Source: Cellulomonas fengjieae
Lineage (GTDB): Bacteria; Actinomycetota; Actinomycetes; Actinomycetales; Cellulomonadaceae
NCBI RefSeq assembly: GCF_018388465.1
Contig: NZ_CP074404.1
Coordinates: forward strand, 1,860,001-1,924,000
Direction of reading: 5' to 3'
Length of the DNA: 64,000 nt
This document shows, one piece after another, positions 32,259-42,142 of the stretch. A model generated the notes under the pieces. The model did not search any database. It was not told the DNA's origin and worked only from the letters and a program-made list of their open reading frames with translations. The position numbers and the translations under genes are program-made. Each line of letters begins with the position of its first letter. Position 1 is the first letter of the stretch.

Positions 32259-35015
32259 TCACGTCACCGCCCGCCGTCCGGTCGCGGCCCGTGCCCCGAC
32301 GCGCCGCACCGCGGCCTTGGCGGCCTCCATGACGAGGAACACCACCACGGCGATCCCCGCCGTGAGCGCCCAGCTGCGCAGGCCGATCGGGGTGGAGCCG
32401 AACCACGAGTTCATGAACGGCGCATAGGTGAAGACGAGCTGCAGGACGAGCAGGGCGCCGGCCGAGACCCACAGGCCGCGGTTGCCGGTCAGCACGCGGG
32501 TGGTGAACGCCGACCCGTTCAGCAGGCGGCAGTTCAGCAGGTAGGCGAGCTGGCCGAGGGCGAGCATCATGACCGCGGACGTCTGCGCGACTGCGTAGTC
32601 GCCCGTGCGGTCGCGCTCGAGCAGGAAGACGGCGAGCGTGGCGGCCCCGAGGACCCCCGAGGCGATCAGGACCACTGCCATCGCGCTCGACGACAGGACC
32701 TGCTCGCCCGGGGAGCGCGGCTTGCGCTGCATGATGCCCGGCTCCGCGGGCTCGCCCGCCAGCGTCGCCGAGAGGGTCAGTGCGGTGGCGAGGTTGATCC
32801 AGAGGATCTGCACGGGTGACAGCGGCAGGGTCAGGCCGGCCAGCACGGCGACGAGGATCACCAGGGACTGCGCGCCGTTGGTCGGGAGCAGGAACACGAC
32901 GGCCTTGCGGATGTTGTCGTAGATCCGCCGGCCCTCCTCGACAGCTCGTTCGATCGTCGCGAAGTTGTCGTCCGCGAGGACGATGTCCGCGGCCTCCTTG
33001 GTCGCCTCGGTGCCCTTGATGCCCATCGCGACGCCGACGTCCGCCCGGGTGATCGACGGCGCGTCGTTGACGCCGTCGCCCGTCATCGCCACGACCTCGC
33101 CGTGGGACTGCAGGGCACGCACGATCCGCAGCTTGTGCTCCGGCGAGGTGCGCGCGTAGACGTCGACGTCGCGCACCACCTCGCGCAGCTCGTCGTCCGA
33201 CATCGCCTGCAGGTCCGCCCCCGTCAGGGCCGGGACCCTGCCCTCCTCGGGGGCGATGCCGAGCTCCCGGGCGATCGCCGTGGCCGTGCCCCGGTGGTCG
33301 CCGGTGATCATCTTCACGCGGATGCCCGCGGCGTGCGCCTCCGCGATCGCCGCGGTGGCCTCGGGGCGCGGCGGGTCCACGATGCCGACGACGCCGAGGA
33401 ACGTGAGGCCGCCGTCGAGATCGTCGAGCGTGAGGGTCTCGACGCCGTCGGCGGGGCGCGCCGCCGCGGCGAGCACGCGCAGGCCCCGGGCCGACAGGGC
33501 GTCGATCCGCTCGTCCCAGGCGTGCCTGTCCAACGGAGCGACCCCACCCGGTGCCGGCTCCGTGCTGCAGCGGTCGAGCAGCCGGTCCGGAGCACCCACG
33601 GCGTGCACGACGCGCGCAGCACCGAGCTGCACCGCGCCGGGCGGGAGCTGGTCGAGGGTCGCAGCGAATTTGTGGGCGGAGTCGAAGGACACGGCAGCGA
33701 CCCGGGCGACCCCGGCGAGGTCGGCCCCCGCCTTCCTCCGCAGCACGTCGAGCGCACCCTCGGTCGGTGCTCCGACCACGCGCCAGCCGTCGTCGGTGGG
33801 CTCCACGTGGGCGTCGTTGCACAGTCCGGCGGCGAGCACGAGGGCGGCGAGGTCGGGGTGCGTGGCCAGGTCGGCGGTGGCGCCGTCGACCGTCACGACG
33901 CGGCCCGTCGGGTCGTAGCCCGTGCCCTCCACCGTGTAGGTCCCCGTGGCGGTGACCACGGCGCGCGCGGTCATCTCGTTCTGGGTGAGCGTGCCGGTCT
34001 TGTCCGAGCAGATGGTCGTCGTGGACCCGAGCGTCTCGACGGCCGCCATCTTGCGCGTGATGGCGTTGCGGCGCGCCATCTGCTGCACGCCGAGCGCGAG
34101 GGTGATGGTCACCAGGGCGGGCAGCCCCTCGGGGACGGCGGCGACCGCGAACCCGATGGCCGCGGAGATCAGCTCCTCGGCGTCGAGGTCGTGCACGAAC
34201 CGGCCGACCAGCAGCATGACGACGGCCAGCACGCCGATGAGGATCGACAGCTGGGTGCCCAGGTGCGCGAGCTGGCGCGCCAACGGGGTGTCCACCGTCT
34301 CCTGCTCGGTGACCAGGGTGGAGATGCGCCCGATCTCGGTGTTGCCCCCGGTCGCCACGACCACGCCCTCGCCGGTCCCGGCGGTCACGATCGTCCCGGA
34401 GAACAGCATCGAGGTCCGGTCGCCGACGCCCGCGTCCGGGGCGTTGACCTCGTCGAGCTTGTCCACGGCCAGCGACTCGCCCGTCAGCGCCGACTCGTCG
34501 ACCTCCAGCTGGGTGGAGGTGAGCAGGCGGGCGTCGGCCGGCACCCGGTCGCCGCTGCGCACCCGGACGAGGTCACCGACCACCAGCGTCGCGGAGTCGA
34601 CCACGCCCCACTCACCGTCGCGCCGCACCTGCGCGTTCAGCGACTGCATCCTGCGCAGCCCCGCCAGCGCCGACGCCGCCCGGCCCTCCTGGACGAACCC
34701 GATGAGACCCGTCGCGACGATCACTGTGACGATCACCGTGAAGTCGACCCAGTCACCGGTGAACCCCTTGAGCGCCGCCGCCGCGATCAGGATGTAGATG
34801 AGCACGTCGGCGTACTGGCTCAGCAGTCGCCTGAGCACGGACGGCTGGGGCGGCTCGGGCAGCTCGTTGCGGCCGTCGCGAGCGAGCCGCCGCGCCGCGT
34901 CCTGCGAGGTCAGCCCGTCCGGCGACCCGGCGACCGCCCGCAGCACCTCGTCAGCGGGGAGCGACCAGGGCGTGCTCAGGGGGGTGCCGCGGCCGTCCGG
35001 TGCGGTGATCGTCAT
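32259..35015 (-). CDS. P-type cation-transporting ATPase (P2 type, Ca2+/Mn2+-like)
   Basis: 918 residues, full length. The order is an N-terminal cation-ATPase domain, A domain (about 105-245, with TGES), the M4 motif PEGLP, phosphorylation site D338 in SDKTGTLT, nucleotide-binding domain, hinge [10 protein letters not shown], and a C-terminal bundle of six helices. PEGLP places it with P2 pumps (SERCA/PMCA/PMA-like) and not heavy-metal P1B pumps, which carry CPx. There is no CxxC metal-binding head. Ion specificity between Ca2+, Mn2+ or Na+/K+ cannot be fixed without alignment. ATG at 35015. Confidence 0.93.
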   Translation of the reverse strand: MTITAPDGRGTPLSTPWSLPADEVLRAVAGSPDGLTSQDAARRLARDGRNELPEPPQPSVLRRLLSQYADVLIYILIAAAALKGFTGDWVDFTVIVTVIVATGLIGFVQEGRAASALAGLRRMQSLNAQVRRDGEWGVVDSATLVVGDLVRVRSGDRVPADARLLTSTQLEVDESALTGESLAVDKLDEVNAPDAGVGDRTSMLFSGTIVTAGTGEGVVVATGGNTEIGRISTLVTEQETVDTPLARQLAHLGTQLSILIGVLAVVMLLVGRFVHDLDAEELISAAIGFAVAAVPEGLPALVTITLALGVQQMARRNAITRKMAAVETLGSTTTICSDKTGTLTQNEMTARAVVTATGTYTVEGTGYDPTGRVVTVDGATADLATHPDLAALVLAAGLCNDAHVEPTDDGWRVVGAPTEGALDVLRRKAGADLAGVARVAAVSFDSAHKFAATLDQLPPGAVQLGAARVVHAVGAPDRLLDRCSTEPAPGGVAPLDRHAWDERIDALSARGLRVLAAAARPADGVETLTLDDLDGGLTFLGVVGIVDPPRPEATAAIAEAHAAGIRVKMITGDHRGTATAIARELGIAPEEGRVPALTGADLQAMSDDELREVVRDVDVYARTSPEHKLRIVRALQSHGEVVAMTGDGVNDAPSITRADVGVAMGIKGTEATKEAADIVLADDNFATIERAVEEGRRIYDNIRKAVVFLLPTNGAQSLVILVAVLAGLTLPLSPVQILWINLATALTLSATLAGEPAEPGIMQRKPRSPGEQVLSSSAMAVVLIASGVLGAATLAVFLLERDRTGDYAVAQTSAVMMLALGQLAYLLNCRLLNGSAFTTRVLTGNRGLWVSAGALLVLQLVFTYAPFMNSWFGSTPIGLRSWALTAGIAVVVFLVMEAAKAAVRRVGARAATGRRAVT

Positions 35016-35226
35016 CCGTCGGGCTCCTCTGCGGGGTCATACGGCGCGGGGCCGGGGACAGCCCTCCCAGGGCTCTCTCGCAGCCTCGCGTCCGCCACGT
35101 CCCTCAGCCGCCGATGCGGGGCTCATACGAGCGTGCGACGCATCGCGTCGTGCCGCCAGCCGACGCCCGCGCCGACACGTGCCGTGGGGCCGCCGAGGAC
35201 ACTGCCGGCGGTCGAGCGGACCGCGG

Positions 35227-35535
35227 TCAGGCGGTGACGGGCTTCGCCAGACGGACACGCCACGCGTCAGGCCCGTCGACGAGCACCTCGACGTCGATCG
35301 GGCCGCGGTCCTGGAGCTGCGCGATGAGCGGGCGCGGCAGGTGCGGGGCGACGAGGACCATGGAGCTTCCGGGAGCGACCGCATCGAACGCGCCGAACAC
35401 CGCTCCGTGCCGGATCGCGTGCGGGATGGTGCGGACGTCGAGGACCGGCTCGGCCTCGTCCTTGCCGCCGCAGCCGCACGTGTGCGCGGCCGGCTGGGGC
35501 GTGGTGGTGAGGATGTCGATGGGCTCGGCGGGCAT
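35227..35535 (-). CDS. DUF2249 domain protein
   Basis: 102 residues. After a short leader with CGCGGKD (two cysteines that could bind metal) it has the DUF2249 core LDVRTIPHAIRHGAVFGAFDAV and the terminal strands VEVLVDGPDAWRVRL. DUF2249 proteins are TusA-like small proteins found near nitrosative and redox stress genes. It lies upstream of, and on the same strand as, the Mn catalase gene, but a hairpin separates them in the other direction, so cotranscription is uncertain. ATG at 35535 with GGAGA upstream. Confidence 0.82.
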   Translation of the reverse strand: MPAEPIDILTTTPQPAAHTCGCGGKDEAEPVLDVRTIPHAIRHGAVFGAFDAVAPGSSMVLVAPHLPRPLIAQLQDRGPIDVEVLVDGPDAWRVRLAKPVTA

Positions 35536-35660
35536 GAGCGTCTCCTTCAGAGATGCAGAGATGGTCGGGGCGCGTGTGCCCAGGCGACCAGTCGAACGCC
35601 TGGTCGGGGCCGCGCCCTGGGCCTTCGGTCCCAGAGCGCGGCGCCCGACCGCCCGCGCGC

Positions 35661-35700
35661 GACGGGCGCCGGCGGCCGATGTGGACCGCCGGCGCCCGTC
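35661..35700 (-). terminator. strong hairpin terminator of the manganese catalase gene
   Basis: GACGGGCGCCGGCGG (35661-35675) pairs perfectly over 15 bp with 35686-35700 around a 10-nt loop. It starts 12 nt beyond the catalase stop codon. No U-tract follows, as is common in high-GC actinobacteria. Confidence 0.8.
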
Positions 35701-35712
35701 GTCAGGTGCCGC

Positions 35713-36690
35713 TCAGGCGGTGGTCGTCGCTCCGCCCGGGGCGATCGGACCGAACAGCGCCGGCATCGGCTCGGCCATCTCCAGGTCTGCGGTCGCCTGG
35801 ATCAGAGCGAGCAGGTCGGTGTCGAGGCCGGGGGAGAACTCCTCGAACCGCTCCTCGGCGATCGTGATGGGGACGCCGCCGGGCGCCTGCTCACGAGCGT
35901 CGAGCTGGGTGCCGTCGTTGGAGGGCGACATCCCCTGGAAGATCCGTCCCGCCTCCGACGAGGCGGTCAGGTCGAACGTGTACTGCTTGCTCTGCAGGCC
36001 CAGGTCGAGCAGCTTCTTGACCTCGGGGAACTTCTCCGCGTTCGTCTTGGGGATCGGCAGCACGGACGCCCAGTTCACGCCCAGGGTCTCCAGGGCCTTC
36101 GCATACGCGTTCTCGTGCGCCTGGTCGCGCACGATGAGGTAGGCGATGGTCGAGCGGGCCGTCTTGTTGGAGGTCATCTCGTAGATCCGGCACTTCTGCA
36201 GCCGGCCCGTGGACTCGAGCATCAGGTTGTAGAGCAGATCCAGCACCAGGTTCCCGGAGTTGTAGACGTAGGTCCCGCTCCACGGGTTGCCCGCGGCGTC
36301 GACCGGCCGGGCGCCCTGGGCAGCCACCAGGTAGTGGTGGATGTTGCTCTGGTGCAGCGCGTTCTCCAGGGGCGTGGCCCCTCCTGCGCCCGGCGCGTCC
36401 AACGGGTCGGTCTTCTTGCCGTTGTACCGCGGCGAGCCGTCCAGCAGGCGGGCGATCGTGGTGCCGATGAGCTCGACGTGGCTGATCTCCTCGGTGCCGA
36501 TGCCCTGGAGCAGGTCCCGGTACGGCTTACCGCTCGGGCCTCGGAAGTTGATGCTCTGGAAGAGGTACTGCATCATCGTCCGCATCTCGCCGAACTGGCC
36601 GCCGAGACCCTCCTGGAGGGCGTTCGCTGCGGCCGGGTCCGGCTCGTCGGCCTCGATCTCGTTGATGAGTCGCTGAACGTGCAGGTACAT
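35713..36690 (-). CDS. manganese catalase
   Basis: 325 residues, a non-haem dimanganese catalase that converts hydrogen peroxide to water and oxygen. The metal ligands E35, E68, H71, E159 and H192 all appear, with the 3- and 33-residue spacings of the Lactobacillus plantarum enzyme (E35, E66, H69, E148, H181). It is cytoplasmic and hexameric in the family. The ATG at 36690 begins the conserved MYLHVQRL; the frame extends further upstream without homology. The C-terminus (EPMPALFGP...) is actinobacterial type. It sits with other envelope and stress genes. Confidence 0.94.
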   Translation of the reverse strand: MYLHVQRLINEIEADEPDPAAANALQEGLGGQFGEMRTMMQYLFQSINFRGPSGKPYRDLLQGIGTEEISHVELIGTTIARLLDGSPRYNGKKTDPLDAPGAGGATPLENALHQSNIHHYLVAAQGARPVDAAGNPWSGTYVYNSGNLVLDLLYNLMLESTGRLQKCRIYEMTSNKTARSTIAYLIVRDQAHENAYAKALETLGVNWASVLPIPKTNAEKFPEVKKLLDLGLQSKQYTFDLTASSEAGRIFQGMSPSNDGTQLDAREQAPGGVPITIAEERFEEFSPGLDTDLLALIQATADLEMAEPMPALFGPIAPGGATTTA

Positions 36691-36751
36691 GGGAACTCCT
36701 CTGTCGTCGCGCCGGGTGGACCCGGCGCCCGTTCGTCGAACCGTCCTGGCC

Positions 36752-37810
36752 TCACCCGCGCTGTCGACGCAGGGCACGACCCCGCTGCACGTCCTCCTCC
36801 TGTTTGGCCTGCTTCTTCTCGCTCGCACGCGTGTCGCGCGGCGGAAGCTGGATGGTCCGCTCGGCCTCGATGCCGGCCTGCAGCTGACGTCCGCGCTCGA
36901 TCTCGGCATCGAGCTCCGCCCCGAACAGCAGCGCCAGGTTGGTGATCCACAGCCAGAGCAGGAAGACGATCACGCCGGCCAGCGAGCCGTAGGTCTCGTT
37001 GTAGCTCGAGAAGTTGGTGACGTAGAACCCGAACGCCGCGGAGGCGAGCACCCACACGACGAGTGCGACGATGGCGCCGAGGCTGATCCAGCGGAACTTC
37101 GGCTGCTGCACGTTGGGCGTCGCGTAGTAGAGGACCGCGATCGCCGTGACGACCAGGGCGACGATGACTGGCCACTTCGCGATGTTCCAGACCGTGACCG
37201 CGGCATCGCTCAGTCCGACGGCCGCGCCGATCGAGCGGGCGACCCCACCGGACAGCACGACGGCGGCGACGACCACCACGGCGATCAGGACCAGCACCAC
37301 GGTCACGACCAGGAGCACGGGGCGCAGCTTCCAGATGGGCCGGCCCTCGTCGATCTCGTACACGCGGTTCATCCCGCGGCTGAACGCCGCGACGTAGCCC
37401 GAGGCCGACCACAGCGCCAGGGCGAGGCCGAGGACGAACGCGAGCCCGGCGGCCGGCGCCGAGGTCAGGTTGTCGAGGATCGGTCTCAGCGTGTCGTCCA
37501 CCGAGGAGACGCCGGCGTCGCTCGCGATCTTCAGGACGTCGGTGATCATCTTCTCGGGGTCCCCCACGAAGCCGAGGACCGACACGATGGCCAGGAGGGC
37601 GGGGGCGATGGCCAGCACGGCGTAGTAGGTCAGCGCTGCGGCCAGGTCGGTGCACTGGTCCTTGGTGAACTCCCGCACGGTCTTGCGCAGGACGTACAGC
37701 CACGACCGTTTGGTCATGTCGCCGGGGGAGTCCGGCTTGCGCGGGTCGTCCGGGTCCGGTGCTGCCGTCTTCTGCGTGCTCTCAACGCCGCTCGCGTCGT
37801 GCGTGGTCAT
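36752..37810 (-). CDS. YihY/BrkB-family inner membrane protein
   Basis: 352 residues with six hydrophobic segments and the YihY signatures: FTKDQCTDLAAALTYYAVLAIAPALLAI (first helix), LWSASGYVAAFSRGMNRVY in the middle, and YGSLAGVIVFLLWLWITNLALLFGAELDAEIE near the end. The last 40 residues are a charged cytoplasmic tail. The family resembles transporters or permeases but its substrate is unknown; it is not a ribonuclease BN despite the old name. ATG at 37810. A terminator lies between it and the upstream three-gene operon. Confidence 0.92.
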   Translation of the reverse strand: MTTHDASGVESTQKTAAPDPDDPRKPDSPGDMTKRSWLYVLRKTVREFTKDQCTDLAAALTYYAVLAIAPALLAIVSVLGFVGDPEKMITDVLKIASDAGVSSVDDTLRPILDNLTSAPAAGLAFVLGLALALWSASGYVAAFSRGMNRVYEIDEGRPIWKLRPVLLVVTVVLVLIAVVVVAAVVLSGGVARSIGAAVGLSDAAVTVWNIAKWPVIVALVVTAIAVLYYATPNVQQPKFRWISLGAIVALVVWVLASAAFGFYVTNFSSYNETYGSLAGVIVFLLWLWITNLALLFGAELDAEIERGRQLQAGIEAERTIQLPPRDTRASEKKQAKQEEDVQRGRALRRQRG

Positions 37811-37849
37811 CGCGACTCGACTTCCTTTCCCGGTGTGAGGTCCGTGCCA

Positions 37850-37881
37850 CGCGGCGGGGCACCACGATGTGCCCCGCCGCG
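37850..37881 (-). terminator. hairpin terminator of the YtxH-like/holin-X/DUF3618 operon
   Basis: A 13-bp perfect stem (CGCGGCGGGGCAC, 37850-37862, with 37869-37881) closes on the 6-nt loop CACGAT. It lies 8 nt after the DUF3618 stop codon and before the YihY gene, so it should insulate the two transcripts. Confidence 0.8.
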
Positions 37882-37888
37882 CAGGCTT

Positions 37889-38515
37889 CTAGTACCCGGA
37901 CCGGTTGCCCTCGTCCGCGTGCGCGCCCTTGACCGAGTCGGCGGCGTCCGTCGCCCCGGAGCGGAGGTCGTCGGCTGCCGATCGTCCCTCCTCCTGGAGC
38001 GTGGACCCGGCCTCCGTCGCGCGGTCCTTGACGGCGGCCACGGCCTCCTGCGCGGGTTCGCGCAGGTTGTCGGCCATACCCTGCGCGGCGTCCTTGGCCT
38101 GCTGCACGAGGGGGGCGGCCTGCTCCTTCGTGGCCTGAGCGAGATCCTGCTCCCGGCGGGTGCTCGGCAGCAGGGACGAGATCAGCCACCCGGCGCCGAA
38201 GGCGACGAGGCCCGCCGCCAACGGGTTCCCGCGCGCACGGTTCCTCGTGGCGTCGGGAAGACCTGCGGCGGACTGGCCGAGCGAGGACACCGACCCGCCC
38301 AGTGACGACGCGGTCGAGCCGACGGAGCCGGCGCCGTCGGAGACGCCGCCCATCACCTTGTCCTTGACGCCCGTGACCGCCGAGCGGACCTTGTCGGCCT
38401 GGCGCTGTGCGGCCTGCGTCGGGCTGACCTTGTCGGTCAGGGCGTCGACGTCCGAGCTCAGCTCGCTACGGGTGCGCTCGATGTCCTCGCGGATCTGGTC
38501 GGGATCGGTGCTCAT
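37889..38515 (-). CDS. DUF3618 domain protein with single membrane anchor
   Basis: 208 residues. The first 50 hold the DUF3618 motif PDQIREDIERTRSELSSDVDALTDKVSP. A Ser/Gly linker and one hydrophobic helix (about 100-118, LAAGLVAFGAGWLISSLL) follow, then a long amphipathic Ala/Glu/Lys tail with apolipoprotein/LEA-like repeats (KEQAAPLVQQAKDAAQG). This family accompanies holin-X and YtxH-like proteins in actinobacteria and may shape or protect the envelope under stress. ATG at 38515 overlaps the holin-X stop (ATGA). Confidence 0.87.
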   Translation of the reverse strand: MSTDPDQIREDIERTRSELSSDVDALTDKVSPTQAAQRQADKVRSAVTGVKDKVMGGVSDGAGSVGSTASSLGGSVSSLGQSAAGLPDATRNRARGNPLAAGLVAFGAGWLISSLLPSTRREQDLAQATKEQAAPLVQQAKDAAQGMADNLREPAQEAVAAVKDRATEAGSTLQEEGRSAADDLRSGATDAADSVKGAHADEGNRSGY

Positions 38516-38922
38516 GCGTTCTTCTCCTCGTGACCTTGCAGTGCGTTCGGGATCTTCTTGACGGTGTCGGCTGTCTGCGGCATGCCGCCGACGCGCTTGC
38601 TCTCGGCCTTGCCACGCGCGGCCAGGACGGCCGCGACGACGGCCCACAGTGCGGCGACGATGACGGCGGACCAGCCCAGCGAGTCCATCGCGTCACCGAG
38701 CGCCCACCACAGGGCGAGCGACAGGAACAGCAGGACGAAATGGCCGGCGACGGCGGCCCCGGCGAACATGGACCCGCCCTTCGCGGCGGCCTTCGCCGAC
38801 TGGCGAGCCTCGGCCTTGGCCAGCTCGACCTCCTGGTGCAGGAGGTTGGACAGGTCACGCGTGACCTCGCCGAGCAGCTCCCCGACGGACTGGCGCGGGG
38901 GTGCGCCGAGCGGCTCGGTCAT
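38512..38922 (-). CDS. actinobacterial holin-X-like membrane protein
   Basis: 136 residues. A short helix (SVGELLGEVTRDLSNLLHQEVELAKAEA) precedes two adjacent membrane helices (about 51-73 and 81-101) and a basic cytoplasmic tail. The layout matches the phage_holin_3_6/holin-X family. Despite the name, chromosomal members lie in stress operons and are not lysis genes; there is no endolysin here. It overlaps both neighbours by 4 bp. Confidence 0.87.
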   Translation of the reverse strand: MTEPLGAPPRQSVGELLGEVTRDLSNLLHQEVELAKAEARQSAKAAAKGGSMFAGAAVAGHFVLLFLSLALWWALGDAMDSLGWSAVIVAALWAVVAAVLAARGKAESKRVGGMPQTADTVKKIPNALQGHEEKNA

Positions 38923-39614
38923 CGCTGGTCCCAACCGGTCGTGCTGGGCACGGGCGAGCCGACCTCGTCGGGGAGCTGCGGGCGCTCCTGGGCCACGTCG
39001 GCGTAGACGGGCAGGACCTCGGTCGGTTCCGCCACCGGCTGTGCGGTGGGGACGGACGTGGTCGCGGGCGAGGCGCTCGTCGACGAGGTCGGCGTCGCGT
39101 CCTTGAGCCCGCGCGTGAGGCGACCGATGACGACGCCCGCGCCCGCGGCCACGAGCAGGAAGGTGCCGGGACGGCGCCGCGCGAAGGTGCGCACCTCCTC
39201 GAGCACCTCGTCGGGTCCGTGGTTCTCGAGCCACTGGCCGAGCGCGTCCACGCGGTCGCCGACCTCGCGCACGATGTCCGTCGCGAAGTTCTGCTCCTCG
39301 GGTGCGGAGGCCATCTGCGTGAGCTGGCCCCCCACGGCGGTGAGACCGCCTGCGAGCCGGGTCTGCTGGCTGCTCGCCTGGTCGGTGACCTCCGTGCGTG
39401 CCTGGGTCCACAGGTCGCTCAGCTGGCGGCGCGCCTCCTGCGTGACGGCCGCGGCCTCGCTCTTGGCCTCGCCGACCAGGTGCCCACCGGCCCCCGCGGC
39501 GTTCTCCTTCAGCGTCTTGGCCTGCTCCTTGGCGGTGTCCGCCGTGCTGGCTCCGCCGTCCGTGCCGGATCCGCCGTCGCCGTGCGGATAGCTGCTCGTG
39601 TAGTCGTCAGTCAT
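38919..39614 (-). CDS. YtxH-like stress/envelope protein
   Basis: 231 residues. The N-terminal Asp/Gly/Ser-rich leader is followed by an amphipathic Ala/Lys/Glu helical stretch with TAKEQAKTLKENAAGAGG, an LEA-like pattern. There is a helical domain to about 155, then one membrane helix (PGTFLLVAAGAGVVIGRL, about 158-175) and a Pro/Thr-rich tail. It is the first gene of the three-gene operon, starting at the ATG at 39614. Promoter elements should lie in 39615-39908. Function is unknown, with a structural or envelope-protective role likely. Confidence 0.82.
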   Translation of the reverse strand: MTDDYTSSYPHGDGGSGTDGGASTADTAKEQAKTLKENAAGAGGHLVGEAKSEAAAVTQEARRQLSDLWTQARTEVTDQASSQQTRLAGGLTAVGGQLTQMASAPEEQNFATDIVREVGDRVDALGQWLENHGPDEVLEEVRTFARRRPGTFLLVAAGAGVVIGRLTRGLKDATPTSSTSASPATTSVPTAQPVAEPTEVLPVYADVAQERPQLPDEVGSPVPSTTGWDQR

Positions 39615-39908
39615 GGCGTGTGTCTCTTCTCGGGTCGTCGAAGGGCCGCCCGGCCACTGCCGGGCGTGCTCCGAGGGGCATTTGTTGGGCGCGGACCTTC
39701 TGCCGCGCGACCGCCTTGCATGGAGAGGGCGGGAAACGCTCGTGCGCTTCCGTGACCCGGCTCTCAGGGTGTGCGGGCCACAGCGCCACACACCCGTCCC
39801 ATGCCCGGGTACGGGTCTGTCCCGGGTGACGGTCCGCCGGGCGACTCTCGTCGTTCGACACCTTGGACGTTAGGCCAGCCGCGATGCGGTCGCCACCCGA
39901 GCCGCGCC

Positions 39909-41105
39909 TCAGCCCGCCTGCGGGTCCAGCACCACCTTGATGCAGCCGTCGTGCTTCTTCTGGAACATCTCGTACGCCGCGGGCGCCTCCCGCAGCGGGA
40001 GCCGGTGGGTGCGCAGGTCCAGCACGCCCAGCGGGTCGGCGTCGTCGGTCACGAGCGGCAGGAGGTCGTCGATCCACCGGCGCACGTTGGCCTGCCCCAT
40101 GCGCAGCGTGAGGCCCTTGTCGAACATCGTCATCATCGGCAGCGGGTCGACCGCGCCGCCGTACACCCCGGAGATCGAGACCGTGCCGCCGCGTCGGGCG
40201 ATGGCGATCGCGGACTGGAGGGCCGCGAGCCGGTCGATGCCGGCCTTCTCGATCACAGGAGTCGCGAGCGCGTCCGGCAGGAACGTGGCGGCCCGCTGCA
40301 CGACCGACGCGGCCGGCGAGCCGTGCGCCTCCATGCCCACGGCGTCGATCGCCGCGTCGACGCCCCGGCCGTCCGTGAGGTCCAGCACGGCCGCTACGAG
40401 GTCCTTGGTCTCACGCAGGTCGATGACGTCGATGCCGTGGCGGCGCGCCATCGCGAGTCGCTCCGGGACCCGGTCGATGCCGATCACCCGGGACGCGCCG
40501 CGGTGGGCGGCGATCCGGGCGCTCATCTGGCCGATCGGCCCCAGGCCGAGCACGCCGACGGTCCCGCCGGCCGGTACCTGCGCGTACTCGACGGCCTGCC
40601 ACGCCGTCGGCAGGACGTCGGACAGGTAGAGGTACCGCTCGTCGGGCGACCCGTCGTCCGGCACCACCACGGGCCCGAACTGGGCCTGCGGCACGCGCAG
40701 GTACTGCGCCTGACCGCCGGGGACCTGTCCGTACAGCTTGGTGTACCCGAACAGCGCGGCGCCCTTGCCCTGCTCGCGCACCTGCGTGGTCTCGCACTGC
40801 GAGTACAGCCCCCGTGTGCACATCCAGCACGTGCCGCACGCGATCCCGAACGGGACCACCACGCGGTCGCCCACCCGCAGCGAGCCGGCGGCGGAGCCGA
40901 CCTCCTCCACGACGCCCATCGCCTCGTGCCCGAGGATGTCACCGGCGTCCAGGAAGGCGCCGAGCACGGCGTAGAGGTGCAGGTCCGAGCCGCAGATGGC
41001 CGTGGACGTCACCCGGATGATCGCGTCCGTCGGCTCCTGGATCGACGGGTCCGGAACCTCGTCGACGCTGACCTTCTCGCGTCCCTGCCAGGTCAGAGCA
41101 TGCAT
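39909..41105 (-). CDS. zinc-dependent dehydrogenase of the formaldehyde dehydrogenase-like branch
   Basis: 398 residues, longer than typical MDR dehydrogenases because of an insertion between the two zinc regions, as in glutathione-independent formaldehyde dehydrogenases. It has catalytic zinc motifs AICGSDLH and GHEAMG, structural cysteines CGTCWMC...QC, and the Rossmann motif GLGPIG (about residues 196-201). The segment HGSPAASVVQRAATFLPD is characteristic of this branch. It probably oxidises an aldehyde or alcohol with NAD+; the substrate is unproven. ATG at 41105, transcribed alone. Confidence 0.9.
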   Translation of the reverse strand: MHALTWQGREKVSVDEVPDPSIQEPTDAIIRVTSTAICGSDLHLYAVLGAFLDAGDILGHEAMGVVEEVGSAAGSLRVGDRVVVPFGIACGTCWMCTRGLYSQCETTQVREQGKGAALFGYTKLYGQVPGGQAQYLRVPQAQFGPVVVPDDGSPDERYLYLSDVLPTAWQAVEYAQVPAGGTVGVLGLGPIGQMSARIAAHRGASRVIGIDRVPERLAMARRHGIDVIDLRETKDLVAAVLDLTDGRGVDAAIDAVGMEAHGSPAASVVQRAATFLPDALATPVIEKAGIDRLAALQSAIAIARRGGTVSISGVYGGAVDPLPMMTMFDKGLTLRMGQANVRRWIDDLLPLVTDDADPLGVLDLRTHRLPLREAPAAYEMFQKKHDGCIKVVLDPQAG

Positions 41106-41246
41106 GTGCGCCTCCGTGTCGAGCGTCGTGCGGTCGAGCAGGGTGCGCCGCTGGCTCCGCGCACGGCGACGCTAACCGCGGCCCCGACGGACCGCACTCC
41201 GAACCGGCCGGGTTGCTCGTCGCGCACGGCTCGCTAGGTTCGGTGC

Positions 41247-41687
41247 ATGGCCACCGTCACCCGCGTCATGCACTGCCCGCCCGAGCGGGTCCTGAGCGTT
41301 CTCGCCGACGGCTGGACGTACGCGACGTGGGTCGTGGGCACCTCGCGGATCCGGGCGGTCGAACCGGGGTGGCCAGCCGTCGGCTCGCGCATCGACCACT
41401 CCGTCGGCGTGTGGCCCGCGCTGCTCGACGACGACACGACGGTGCTCTCGTGGGATCCGCAGCAAGGCATCGAGGTCCAGGCCCGGGGCTGGCCGGTGGG
41501 CGAGGCGCGGATCAGGATCGACGTCCGCTCCCGACCCGACGGCGGGAGCGACGTGCGGATGATCGAGGACGCCGTCCGCGGTCCGGGCACGCTGGTCCCT
41601 CGGCCGGTGCGTACCGCCCTGCTGGTGCCGCGGAACACCGAGACGCTGCACCGGCTCGCGCTGCTCGCCGAGGGTGGCGCCCGCTGA
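41247..41687 (+). CDS. SRPBCC-family protein
   Basis: 146 residues with a helix-grip fold pattern: PPERVLSVLADGWTYATWVVG near the start, seven strands, and the long C-terminal helix. It resembles the protein at 17576-18004 in size and class, though not closely in sequence. It probably binds a lipid-like ligand, or may be a cyclase/dehydrase relative. The gene is followed by a 62-residue membrane peptide gene on the same strand. Confidence 0.83.
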   Translation: MATVTRVMHCPPERVLSVLADGWTYATWVVGTSRIRAVEPGWPAVGSRIDHSVGVWPALLDDDTTVLSWDPQQGIEVQARGWPVGEARIRIDVRSRPDGGSDVRMIEDAVRGPGTLVPRPVRTALLVPRNTETLHRLALLAEGGAR

Positions 41688-41779
41688 CCGTCGCCTCGGG
41701 GTGCGCCGTGCACGACCCTGACCGACGATGGGCACCGGCGTCCGACAGCGTGCGTCGACCCCCGACCACCGGAGGCACC

Positions 41780-41968
41780 ATGTGGGCCCTCGTCTTCCGA
41801 CGGCTGCGACTCATCGTCGTGGCGGCCGTCCTGCTCCCCGTCGTCTCGTCGATCGCCCGCCGGCTGGCGGAGCGGGTCGAACGCCGCAAGGCGGGGCCGA
41901 CGCTGGGCTCGCGAGGCCTGCGGGCGGTCGAGTCGGCCGCCACCAAGGGCCGGAAGCTGCTGCGCTGA
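41780..41968 (+). CDS. small single-helix membrane protein
   Basis: 62 residues. One hydrophobic helix (residues 2-24, with LIVVAAVLLPVVSSIA) precedes a strongly basic tail (RRLAERVERRKAG...KGRKLLR). ATG at 41780 has GGAGG 5 nt upstream, which supports translation. The basic tail suggests the C-terminus stays in the cytoplasm, near membrane lipids or nucleic acid. No family recognised. Confidence 0.65.
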   Translation: MWALVFRRLRLIVVAAVLLPVVSSIARRLAERVERRKAGPTLGSRGLRAVESAATKGRKLLR

Positions 41969-42142
41969 CGTGAGCGTCCGGCGGTCCTGGTCGACGCGAT
42001 GCTGAAGCGCGGGGGAGGGCAGCCCGCACCCGGGACGCACCGGGACCACGTCGTCGGGTCGTGACCTCGGGGGATGGGATCATCGTGCCTCCGCCCGGCA
42101 GCGAGCCGGGGCTCGACCATCCGACGAGGGGTCACGGCCGCC

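Noticed and set aside
38512..38922. Holin-like gene as a sign of prophage
   Set aside because: No endolysin, portal, terminase or tail genes are near. Holin-X proteins are chromosomal partners of DUF3618 and YtxH-like proteins in actinobacteria.
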